64,000 bases of DNA, taken from Mycolicibacterium lutetiense (lineage in GTDB: Bacteria > Actinomycetota > Actinomycetes > Mycobacteriales > Mycobacteriaceae). How positions within the stretch are numbered: the stretch's first letter is position 1; the number at the start of each line of letters is the position of its first letter. Below are positions 8,549 through 15,597 of this stretch, piece by piece. The translations under genes and the position numbers were made by a program. The DNA lies in the NCBI RefSeq assembly GCF_017876775.1, contig NZ_JAGIOP010000002.1:1054001-1118000 (forward strand), written 5' to 3'. The notes below the pieces were generated by a model that saw only the letters and a program-made list of their open reading frames with translations, ran no database searches and was not told the DNA's origin.

Positions 8549-10441
8549 CTACCGGTCCTTTCCTATTCCTCTATCGATCACCGCGGCAACGCCGGGCGTG
8601 GTGGCTTGCGCGTCGAGGGTCAGGGCACCGGAGGCCACCCCGTCGATCAACGCGGCCTTCAAGTCGACTGCAGCCTGGGCACGGCGACGCGCCTGGCGTT
8701 CATAGTCATCGGCTTCCCGCAGCGCCGCCTCGAGATGTTCGGTCTCCTCGCGGCCCAGGACCGGCACACTCCAGGTCTCCCATTCGCTACCTGGCGGAGC
8801 CTTCTCATTGATGAGGGTGGCCAACACCAGAGGGCCGACCTCCGCAGCGTCGGACAGCCGGAGAATCCGTGCCGGCGAGGCGACCATCGCCCCGCCGACA
8901 GGATCGACCCATGCGCGGGGTTGTGGCTTCTCGATAAAGATCACGTCACCGGGCTCGGTGCGGGCTGCGTGCCGGTACTTCAATTCGGCGTCAAAGGGAT
9001 CCAGCGCAATCGGCCCGACCAGCTCCGCCGGCAGCACCGCGACGGTGCCGCCCGGTGACGCGTCGGCGGGATCGATCCGACGTCCTCGCTTGATGATGAG
9101 CCGCTTGTGCACGTGCAACTCCCCCAGCGAACGGTGCTGCAGCCGGATGTTGCCTGGCGCCGGTGCGATCAGCACGTCGAGCGGCTGCAAAGGCGTCGTC
9201 GTCACCAGGGTTGCCCGGTGAACGTCGTCAATGTGCTTCGCGGCGGCCTCACCACCCACCCGCACGGCCCGCACACCCCGAGGTACCACCGGACCGCCCG
9301 CGCGCATCTTCGACACCGCCATGCTGCGGGCATAACGGAAGGCACGGTTCTCGGTCTGGGCCAACGCGCCGGCAACATCGGCGGCCAGGTCGGTCAACTC
9401 GATCTCCTCGACCGCCCCAAGATCGGCAACCCAGGGCAGTTCAGCCTGCGCCCCACCCACGCACACCCACACCGCCACAGCCTGCCGGTGCGCTTCACGC
9501 CACAACCCCCGCGGCAGCCTCAGTGCCGCGACAAGGTTATCGACGCGCAATGCGGCGGCCCTTCGGGCCTGCAACGGCCCGGCCAACTCATCGGCCAGCG
9601 CAGTGGCCGAGCCGACCAGCACCGCAACGTCCCCGGGCTCAAGTCCGAGCACCACCTCATCCAGGCGGTCGAGCGTTTCGGCGATACCGAAGCCCACCGT
9701 CGAGACGGCTGAAACACGCTTTCCTGCAGTACTTTCCCGCGCCTCAATACCGCGGATCAGCGCGCGTCGCCGCAGCGCGCGATCAGTGGTTGTGATGCTC
9801 ACGCCGCATGCCTCAGCGACATCGAGGACGGCCGCCGATCCCCGCGCCCGCAGCACTACCCGGTCCTGTTCCAGATGGACGGTGGCCGCCTCGAGAACGC
9901 AGTGCAGCAGCTCCACGCCGCGCGGAGTCAGCTCACGCAATCCGAGATCACGCTTGAGACGCCCAGTTTCCAAACGAGCCAGGGCATCTCCCGGGCCATG
10001 CGATGCCTCAACCAGATCATCGACATAGGCAAGGACGTCGGCAGACACCGCCATACGCCGGATCTCACTGGCAATCATGACGTCGTCAGGGTCGAATTCC
10101 TCGGCAGCGTGCATGCGTTCGGTTGCCGACGTGCCGGCCAAGTCTTCACCAGTGAGCACATGCCAGCACAACAGCGCGACAACATCCTCCAGCTGCGCTT
10201 CGTCAGGCACGGCGATCGCGGGTGCGTCATAGCTGTGCTCGGTGTTATTGCCGCGGCCAGTCCGGGTCAGCCAATCCACGACGTCGGCGCGGTCAAACCG
10301 CGCGACGCCATTGACGGTCTCCACCGGATCAGGAAATGGCAGCGACACGCCACGCACCGTCCGCCGTTTTCGCCACATGCTGACGACCGGCCGGCGTACC
10401 TTGGCGAGGTCGGCCACGTCTTGCAGCGTCAACGTGCTCAT
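8549..10441 (-). CDS. HTH protein resembling a catalytically dead N6-adenine methylase; first gene of the hsd operon
   Basis: 630 residues. The N terminus (1-62, LTLQDVADLAKVRRPVVSMW ... VARFDRADVVDWL) is a MerR/excisionase-like helix-turn-helix of the kind that opens many actinobacterial N-6 DNA methylases. Further parts also fit that family: 290-330 ends in LRLPRGLW and VAVWVCVGG, resembling the LP-gl/p-alWvL region. Residues about 498-545 (GDVIFIEKPQPRAWVDP ... SPARILRL) resemble the target-recognition region, and the end reads DLKAALIDGVASGALTL. The catalytic motifs are missing: the place of DPACGSG reads RARGSAAVL (198-206) and there is no NPPY/F. I infer a pseudo-methylase, possibly an autoregulator or DNA-recognition partner. 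ATG 10441 follows GGAAGGGGG. Confidence 0.7.
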   Translation of the reverse strand: MSTLTLQDVADLAKVRRPVVSMWRKRRTVRGVSLPFPDPVETVNGVARFDRADVVDWLTRTGRGNNTEHSYDAPAIAVPDEAQLEDVVALLCWHVLTGEDLAGTSATERMHAAEEFDPDDVMIASEIRRMAVSADVLAYVDDLVEASHGPGDALARLETGRLKRDLGLRELTPRGVELLHCVLEAATVHLEQDRVVLRARGSAAVLDVAEACGVSITTTDRALRRRALIRGIEARESTAGKRVSAVSTVGFGIAETLDRLDEVVLGLEPGDVAVLVGSATALADELAGPLQARRAAALRVDNLVAALRLPRGLWREAHRQAVAVWVCVGGAQAELPWVADLGAVEEIELTDLAADVAGALAQTENRAFRYARSMAVSKMRAGGPVVPRGVRAVRVGGEAAAKHIDDVHRATLVTTTPLQPLDVLIAPAPGNIRLQHRSLGELHVHKRLIIKRGRRIDPADASPGGTVAVLPAELVGPIALDPFDAELKYRHAARTEPGDVIFIEKPQPRAWVDPVGGAMVASPARILRLSDAAEVGPLVLATLINEKAPPGSEWETWSVPVLGREETEHLEAALREADDYERQARRRAQAAVDLKAALIDGVASGALTLDAQATTPGVAAVIDRGIGKDR

Positions 10442-10480
10442 GTGGCCCCCTTCCGAGGTCCTCCCCAAATTAGACCCAGG

Positions 10481-10528
10481 TACTGACAACTTCAATCGCT
10501 AATACTGATAAGCCCCCTTATCAGTATT
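10481..10528. promoter_or_regulatory. Operator cluster between the hsd operon and the divergent coiled-coil gene
   Basis: Three copies of TACTGAYAA occur. Two are direct copies, at 10481-10489 (TACTGACAA) and 10503-10511 (TACTGATAA), exactly 22 bp or two helical turns apart. One is inverted at 10518-10526. The last two form a perfect 11-bp inverted repeat AATACTGATAA/TTATCAGTATT around GCCCCC. The site lies in the 174-bp divergent promoter region. The HTH protein encoded next to it is the obvious candidate binder (inference). Confidence 0.7.
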
Positions 10529-10615
10529 CAACGTTGTGATTGTCACTCAATCTGGCCATTCTGCCTACATACGGCCCCGCACTTCCGCGGTGGCCCCAGA
10601 TGCCAGGAGGCAGAG

Positions 10616-12028
10616 ATGACCGACACCACACCACAAGCCCAGTTCAACAGCAGCCTCGACGGGGTCGACGTCGAGCGACTCACCGTGCAGGACAAGGACG
10701 TTGTCCGCGAAGCGCAGCGGTGGACCACCGGGGAACGCGGTCCCATCGTCGAAGATCCCACAGTCTTGTCAGCCGCCGACCTCACCGAGTTCGTCACCGA
10801 AGCCGTCAAGATCGGCGCACACGCACTGTCGGCCGTTGGCCAGGCGCAGGACGCGAAGGCACTGCAGCAGATGCTCAAGCACGTCGGCGATAAGGCTGCA
10901 GATTCGACCACCAAGCTGACCGAGAGCACCCAACGAGCCACCCAGGCAGCGTCCGACGTCATGGCGAAGGCCGCCAACGACGCCAAGAAGGCGATCGTCG
11001 AGGCCGATGCCACCAGCCGGAAGGAGTTCACCCAAGCCGTCGCCGCCGCGAAGAAGGACGTCGCCGCCGAATTGCAGAAGATCTTCGGCGGCACCAACCC
11101 CGAGCTGATGGACAAGCTGCAGCCCATCCTCGACAAGTTCGGCACCTCCATCGACGCCACATTGAAGGCCGGCACCGCTGAGCTGATCACCAAGGCCGCC
11201 AAGCAGTTCGACCCCAGCGACCCGACGTCACCCATCGCCAAGCACACCGCCGCTCTCGATGCCCAGCAACGCAAGCTCACCGAGCTGATCGCCAACAACC
11301 ACACGGACCTCGCCAAGAAGGTCGACGACGTGGTGGTCGCCTTGAAGGTCCAGGAGGGCAAGAAGGCAGTTGCCACCCGCACTCCCGAGAAGGGCTTCCA
11401 GTACGAGGACGCGATGGGTGGCCTCCTGCAGGACATCGCGGCCGGACTAGGCGACGAATACGTCGACACCCGCACCACCACAGGTGTCATCTCCCGCTGC
11501 CAGAAGGGCGACGGCGTGCTCGTCGTCGATGGCGGCAAGGCGCAGGTTGTGGTGGAGATGACCGACTCAGGTGATCGCAAGTGGGGCCCCTACTTCGATG
11601 AGGCCGAGCGGAACCGGGAAGCCAACGCCTCGCTCGGGATCGTTCCCACCGCAGAGCAGAACACTGGCCAGTCCATCCGAGTGTTGGGCACTCGACGCAT
11701 CGTGCTGGCCTTCGATCCGCAGTCCGGTGATCCGGACCTGCTCCGCACCGTGATCATGTTGCTGCGGGCCAGCGCACTGATGGCGTCGAGCCGTCGTGGC
11801 TCCGAGGAGATCTCCACCGCTGAGGAGAAGATCAATGCGGCGATCGCTCAACTCGGCTTGATCGACAAGGTCAAGAAGATGGCGAGCACGATCCAGAAGA
11901 ACGCCACCAAGATCGAGAACGATTGCACCGGTATCAACGCCGGCATTCAGCGCTTGTTGACCGATGCCCTGACGGCGCTGTCCGAGGTGCCCGACGAGGA
12001 GCTCCACGACCCAGCTGTCGCGTCCTGA
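10616..12028 (+). CDS. Long coiled-coil protein with a C-terminal PD-(D/E)XK-like (RmuC/DUF2130-like) region
   Basis: 470 residues. Residues about 50-250 are Ala/Lys/Asp-rich helices with strong coiled-coil character. The following segment GFQYEDAMGGLLQDIA (260-275), KGDGVLVVDGG (297-307), VVVEMTDSGDRKW (311-323) and ERNREANASLGI (331-342) resembles the core of RmuC/DUF2130 nuclease-fold proteins. The usual E-x-K reads E314-M-T316, so catalysis is doubtful. A strong AGGAGG sits 5 nt before the ATG. The gene is divergent from the hsd operon across a shared operator region, which suggests a defence role. The domain assignment is my inference from motif order; a purely structural coiled-coil protein is the alternative. 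Confidence 0.65.
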   Translation: MTDTTPQAQFNSSLDGVDVERLTVQDKDVVREAQRWTTGERGPIVEDPTVLSAADLTEFVTEAVKIGAHALSAVGQAQDAKALQQMLKHVGDKAADSTTKLTESTQRATQAASDVMAKAANDAKKAIVEADATSRKEFTQAVAAAKKDVAAELQKIFGGTNPELMDKLQPILDKFGTSIDATLKAGTAELITKAAKQFDPSDPTSPIAKHTAALDAQQRKLTELIANNHTDLAKKVDDVVVALKVQEGKKAVATRTPEKGFQYEDAMGGLLQDIAAGLGDEYVDTRTTTGVISRCQKGDGVLVVDGGKAQVVVEMTDSGDRKWGPYFDEAERNREANASLGIVPTAEQNTGQSIRVLGTRRIVLAFDPQSGDPDLLRTVIMLLRASALMASSRRGSEEISTAEEKINAAIAQLGLIDKVKKMASTIQKNATKIENDCTGINAGIQRLLTDALTALSEVPDEELHDPAVAS

Positions 12029-12076
12029 GCGGACTTGTCGGACCGTTCCTCTTTACTGTCCTGTTCCCCGAACACC

Positions 12077-12115
12077 GGGCGGCGGGTTCACAGCTTGGAC
12101 CCTGCCCCGCCGCCC
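12077..12115 (+). terminator. Hairpin after the coiled-coil gene
   Basis: GGGCGGCGGG (12077-12086) and CCCGCCGCCC (12106-12115) are perfect inverted arms around a 19-nt loop, 49 nt after the stop codon. There is no U-tract. This fits the tract-less terminators proposed for mycobacteria. Confidence 0.5.
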
Positions 12116-12146
12116 AGCCCCACCCACCGCAATGGAAGGTCTTTCG

Positions 12147-12500
12147 ATGCTACGCACGACCGTTCGCGCAGCTCTAGCTGCGACACTCCTCACCGCGCCC
12201 ATCGCCGCTGCCATCCCGGCCCACGCCGCCGGCGACCGAGTCCGCTACGAGATCGAGTCCAATGGGCCAGTCTCACTGGTCACCTACATCGACGGTATCG
12301 GCGATATCCAACAGGATTCGCCAGCCAGTGCGACGTACTGGCGCGAGTTCACCAACGTCGCGACGTTTCCGTTCTACAGCGTGAGTGCGCAGACCAACGG
12401 CACCTCCGTTGCCTGCCGTCTCTTCGTCAACGGGAAACTCGTCGACTCGAACAGCTCGCTCGGCCGGTACACCATCGCCGACTGCAGCTACGCCCCTTAG
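12147..12500 (+). CDS. Small secreted protein, MmpS-like in size and fold
   Basis: 117 residues. A Sec signal peptide runs from MLRTTVRAALAATLLTAPIA to an AHA-A cleavage site. The mature part RVRYEIESNGPVSLVTYIDG ... YWREFTNVATFPFYSVSA ... ADCSYAP looks like a small beta-sandwich with two cysteines. The pattern recalls mycobacterial MmpS-type or MmpS-like exported proteins, but there is no MmpL partner nearby, so no transport role is assigned. ATG 12147 is preferred over the in-frame ATG at 12132 because GGAAGGT lies 6 nt upstream and the signal peptide begins there. Confidence 0.75.
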   Translation: MLRTTVRAALAATLLTAPIAAAIPAHAAGDRVRYEIESNGPVSLVTYIDGIGDIQQDSPASATYWREFTNVATFPFYSVSAQTNGTSVACRLFVNGKLVDSNSSLGRYTIADCSYAP

Positions 12501-12537
12501 CCAACAGACCTCGAACAGTCTGAGAAAGAACAGCATC

Positions 12538-12993
12538 ATGAACATCACTACGCACCGAAACACTCTGGCCCTGTGCACGCTTGGCGTAGCGCTCACGCTC
12601 GCGGGCTGCGCCTCGCCAGATCGTGTCTCCTCGAATCCCGCGGACGCACCGACGTGGGACGCCGGGTTGTCGTCGTCTACGACACCGTCCCCCGTGGCAT
12701 CGCCGCCGACGGCTGCCGATTTCGTCATCGGCGTGGTCGTCACCGAGCAGAAGTGTTTCGGCTCGGCGGGCTGTAACTACCGGTACACCATCAACCCGCA
12801 ATACGTGAGCTCAAAACCGCTGCCGGAGAAGACGACCGTGGTCTTCAAGGTGACCGGTGGCGATCAGGATCAGGTCGGCAATTTCACCATCGACGCCGAC
12901 GGAACGGCGACCTTCGACCGGGAGACCGGCATTTCCGGCCCCGAGGGCGCCGACCTGCACGCCACCGTCACCCAGGTCCTGTCCGGGCGCTGA
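12538..12993 (+). CDS. Putative lipoprotein of unknown function
   Basis: 151 residues. A short signal peptide ends in the lipobox LAGC, predicting lipidation of the Cys near residue 24. A Ser/Thr/Pro-rich linker follows. The mature domain (FVIGVVVTEQKCFGSAGCNY ... VVFKVTGGDQDQVGNFTIDADG) reads as beta-rich with two further cysteines that could form a disulfide. The gene follows the secreted-protein gene by 37 bp in the same direction and may be co-transcribed. No family is recognised. Confidence 0.75.
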   Translation: MNITTHRNTLALCTLGVALTLAGCASPDRVSSNPADAPTWDAGLSSSTTPSPVASPPTAADFVIGVVVTEQKCFGSAGCNYRYTINPQYVSSKPLPEKTTVVFKVTGGDQDQVGNFTIDADGTATFDRETGISGPEGADLHATVTQVLSGR

Positions 12994-13021
12994 CATTCAC
13001 CTGCCCACGAGGGGAGCCACC

Positions 13022-13303
13022 ATGAGTTACCAGGTAATCGATCTGGTGCGGGAACGGGCCGATGAGCACCACTGGGAGTTGGTGTTCGACAGTGACCCGA
13101 ACCGGGACCTGCGCACCACCGTCTGGGAGCACCGGCACCCTGCCGAAACGGGTCAGCCGATCGAGTTGGAGACTGCATTCAGCCCGGACGGCCGGATCGT
13201 ATCCTCCGAGCGACGACGGGGCGGCATCACCCACAAGTGCATCAAGTCCACCGATGCATTCGGTTCGACCGAGGTCTATCTCGAAGCGCTGCAGATGATC
13301 TGA
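13022..13303 (+). CDS. Small conserved-type protein, first of two tandem paralogues
   Basis: 93 residues, starting MSYQVIDLVRERADEHHWEL. ATG 13022 has GAGGGGAG upstream. The protein is soluble and charged, with a FSPDGRIVSSERRRGG core, and ends LEALQMI. It is clearly homologous along its whole length to the product at 13495-13776 (same size, same motif order), so the pair arose by tandem duplication. Function unknown. Confidence 0.75.
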   Translation: MSYQVIDLVRERADEHHWELVFDSDPNRDLRTTVWEHRHPAETGQPIELETAFSPDGRIVSSERRRGGITHKCIKSTDAFGSTEVYLEALQMI

Positions 13304-13494
13304 GCCACCCAGGCCGACGAAATGGACGCTGATCGAGGGGTAGTGACCATTTCGTCCACCTCACCGTCCCCCGATCGGTGGATAGACAGTTCGTCCGACC
13401 GTAGACCGATCAGCGGACAGACGACGGATGCCGCTTGAACCACGCTTGACCTACCCACAGTCAGGTACGCACCTCAACGAGACAGAGGAACGCT

Positions 13495-13776
13495 ATGCAC
13501 TACGAGATGCTGGATCTGGTCCGCGAACGCGCCAACGAGAAAGACTGGGACCTGATCTTCGACAGCGGCCCCAATGCGGAGTACCGGACCATGGTGTGGG
13601 AGCACCCCATGCTCAGCGCAACCGGCGTGGTGACGGAACTGGAAATCGGGTTCAGCCCGGACGGTCGCATCATCTTCTCCGAGCGGCGACGCGGCGGCGT
13701 CCCCCACAAACGCGTCAAGCCCGCCCACGCCTTCGCCTCGACCGATGTCTGCCTGGCCGCCCTGCAGATGATCTGA
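13495..13776 (+). CDS. Small protein, second of two tandem paralogues
   Basis: 93 residues, starting MHYEMLDLVRERANEKDWDL. It shares with the upstream paralogue the LVRERA, FDS-PN, T/MVWEH, FSPDGRI, SERRRGG and LALQMI-type motifs, about half to two-thirds identical by eye. It is separated by 191 bp, so each copy may have its own promoter. No cysteine pair, signal peptide or membrane segment is apparent. Function unknown; alternative roles as small regulators or adaptor proteins cannot be distinguished. Confidence 0.75.
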   Translation: MHYEMLDLVRERANEKDWDLIFDSGPNAEYRTMVWEHPMLSATGVVTELEIGFSPDGRIIFSERRRGGVPHKRVKPAHAFASTDVCLAALQMI

Positions 13777-13789
13777 CCCCCATTCACGG

Positions 13790-13851
13790 CGCCGTTTTCG
13801 ACCCTGGGGCGACTGCTCGACGACGACCACGACCCGGTGTCGAAAACGGCG
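13790..13851. terminator. Large hairpin between the small paralogue and tetR
   Basis: CGCCGTTTTCGAC (13790-13802) and GTCGAAAACGGCG (13839-13851) are 13-bp perfect inverted arms around a 36-nt loop, starting 13 nt after the stop codon. It is probably a tract-less terminator or a dispersed palindromic element. Confidence 0.5.
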
Positions 13852-13876
13852 AGAAAAGCGAGCGCCAACCCAGCCC

Positions 13877-13909
13877 TTGACCTCATTACGTGACGTATCG
13901 TAACGTAAT
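13877..13909 (+). promoter_or_regulatory. tetR promoter with 25-bp palindromic operator; likely leaderless
   Basis: TTGACC (13877-13882) and TAACGT (13901-13906, matching TANNNT) form a -35/-10 pair with an 18-bp spacer. A palindrome at 13885-13909, ATTACGT...ACGTAAT, has only two mismatched pairs over 25 bp and covers the spacer and the -10. Transcription would start at about 13913, which is the GTG start codon, so the mRNA is probably leaderless. TetR self-repression is the natural reading. Confidence 0.65.
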
Positions 13910-13912
13910 CGT

Positions 13913-14524
13913 GTGTCCTCGCTCACAGGCCCCGGACGGCCGCGTGACCCCAAAACCCAACGCGACATCATGAGCGCCACGCGTCGCCTGCTGGCTCGTG
14001 ACGGCTATGACCAGCTGTCCATCGAGGCCGTCGCCCGTGAGGCCGGCGTCAGCCGGCCCACCATCTACCGGCGTTGGCCGTCGAAAACCCATCTGGTCTT
14101 CGACGCCGCATTCGGCCAGCCACCCGGCGGTGAACTCCTCCCGGTCTCCGAAGATTTCGAGACCGACCTGCGTGGCTTCATCTCAGCGGTGCTCACCTTC
14201 TGGCGTGATCCCGTGGTCGAGGCCGCCGCACTCGGCATCCTCACCGAACGTCGCCGCGACCCGGAACTGCACATCCGGACCCAGCAACTACTCGACGAGC
14301 AGACCAAGGGCGCCTTCCGATCCCTGGTCTCCTCCGGCGTGGAGCAGGGCCGGATCCGCCCGGATGTCGACGTCGACATGGTCTACCAAGCATTGATCGG
14401 CACCGCGTTCTACACCGCCCACATGGAGCCGGACATCGACGTCGAGGACACCGCAGATCGATTGTGCTCCTTGCTGATCGAAGGAGCAGGACGTATCCAC
14501 CCACCAAGGAAGGACCAACCATGA
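13913..14524 (+). CDS. TetR-family transcriptional regulator
   Basis: 203 residues. The N-terminal helix-turn-helix is clear (residues about 15-60: TQRDIMSATRRLLARDGYDQ, AVAREAGVSRPTIYRRWPSK). A helical ligand-binding and dimerisation domain of the TetR_C type fills the rest. It is the first gene of an operon, overlapping the DUF1214 gene as ATGA. The GTG start falls at the predicted transcription start. It probably represses itself and the three downstream genes through the palindrome just upstream; the inducing ligand is unknown. Confidence 0.93.
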   Translation: MSSLTGPGRPRDPKTQRDIMSATRRLLARDGYDQLSIEAVAREAGVSRPTIYRRWPSKTHLVFDAAFGQPPGGELLPVSEDFETDLRGFISAVLTFWRDPVVEAAALGILTERRRDPELHIRTQQLLDEQTKGAFRSLVSSGVEQGRIRPDVDVDMVYQALIGTAFYTAHMEPDIDVEDTADRLCSLLIEGAGRIHPPRKDQP

Positions 14525-15597
14525 CCGACAAGGCCGAACTGTCGGAGGCGTTCAACGCGCTTCTCGACGCGGTGCGCGCCATCGAGCAGAAGTTGCTCAC
14601 CGCCGAACCCACGCTGAGCGAACCCGACCTGCTCGACGGGTACCGCCTGGCGTTCAGCGTGCTGCGGGTCAGCGTCGACGCCTACGTGTGGGGCGACCGC
14701 GACAAGCCGATCCTGGTCGACGCCACCAGCCCGTATCTCAAATGGGGCGGCGACAACGCGGACGCCTTCTATCAGCTCGCCCCGCTGAATCCGGCCCGCA
14801 CCTACCGCGTCACCGGTAACCGCGGCGACGCGGTGTACATGTCGATGACCGTCTACGGCGGGCCGGGTGAGGGCCGCTACAGCGACCGCATCGTGGGCAC
14901 CATCAACAATCGCGACCTGGAGTTCGACGAGGATGGGAACTTCGAGTTCATCATGAGCCCCGACCCCCACCCGGGTACCTGGCTCAAACTGGATGCCGAC
15001 GCCGAATTCGCTTTGACCCGTAACTATATGAACGATTCCGCGACCGAACGCCGGCCGGAGTGGCGGATCGAGACGGTCAATCCGCCCGCCCGGCGCTCGG
15101 ACAGTGCCGCGGAGCTGGCCCGCCGCTTCCGCTACGCGAAGAACTGGCTGCAGGAACAGGTTTCCTTCCTGCCCACCAAGGTGGAGCCCGCCAACCAGCT
15201 GCACCCGCCGTTCCCGGTGCCCCAGAATGCCTACGGGTGGTCCGCCGGCGATGCGGCATACGCCATGGGCTCCTACGATCTGACGTCGGATCAGGCCCTG
15301 ATCATCGAGGGCACCTCACCGGAGTGCGTGTTCTGGAACCTCTGCCTGTGGAATCCGTTCCTGCACACCTTCGACTACACCCACGAGCGTGTCACCATCA
15401 ACGGCGCACACGTCACCTACGAATCGGACGGGTCCTGGCGGATCGTCGTCAGCGAGAAGGACCCGGGCCACCCGAACTGGGTCTCGACGGCTGGGCGGTC
15501 CACGGGCCTGATGTGGCTGCGCTGGTTCCTGCCCGAGGAGACTCCCGCGCAGCCGCAGTGCCGCGTCGTCCACGTGGCCGAGGTCGGTGCCCTGTGA
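14521..15597 (+). CDS. DUF1214 domain-containing protein
   Basis: 358 residues, starting MTDKAELSEAFNALLDAVRA, with AAGGAAGGA 7 nt upstream. It contains the beta-rich DUF1214 region (for example FPVPQNAYGWSAGDAAYAMG, WNLCLWNPFLHTFDYTHERV and STAGRSTGLMWLRWFLPEE). Family members are common in mycobacteria beside sulfotransferases and oxidoreductases; the biochemical role is not established. The gene overlaps tetR by 4 bp and the sulfotransferase by 4 bp (GTGA), so all three are translated from one mRNA. Confidence 0.85.
   Translation: MTDKAELSEAFNALLDAVRAIEQKLLTAEPTLSEPDLLDGYRLAFSVLRVSVDAYVWGDRDKPILVDATSPYLKWGGDNADAFYQLAPLNPARTYRVTGNRGDAVYMSMTVYGGPGEGRYSDRIVGTINNRDLEFDEDGNFEFIMSPDPHPGTWLKLDADAEFALTRNYMNDSATERRPEWRIETVNPPARRSDSAAELARRFRYAKNWLQEQVSFLPTKVEPANQLHPPFPVPQNAYGWSAGDAAYAMGSYDLTSDQALIIEGTSPECVFWNLCLWNPFLHTFDYTHERVTINGAHVTYESDGSWRIVVSEKDPGHPNWVSTAGRSTGLMWLRWFLPEETPAQPQCRVVHVAEVGAL

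Noticed and set aside
13304..13494. Possible extra small gene between the two paralogues
   Set aside because: No frame with a ribosome site and reasonable codon use; only short repeats around GATCG are seen.
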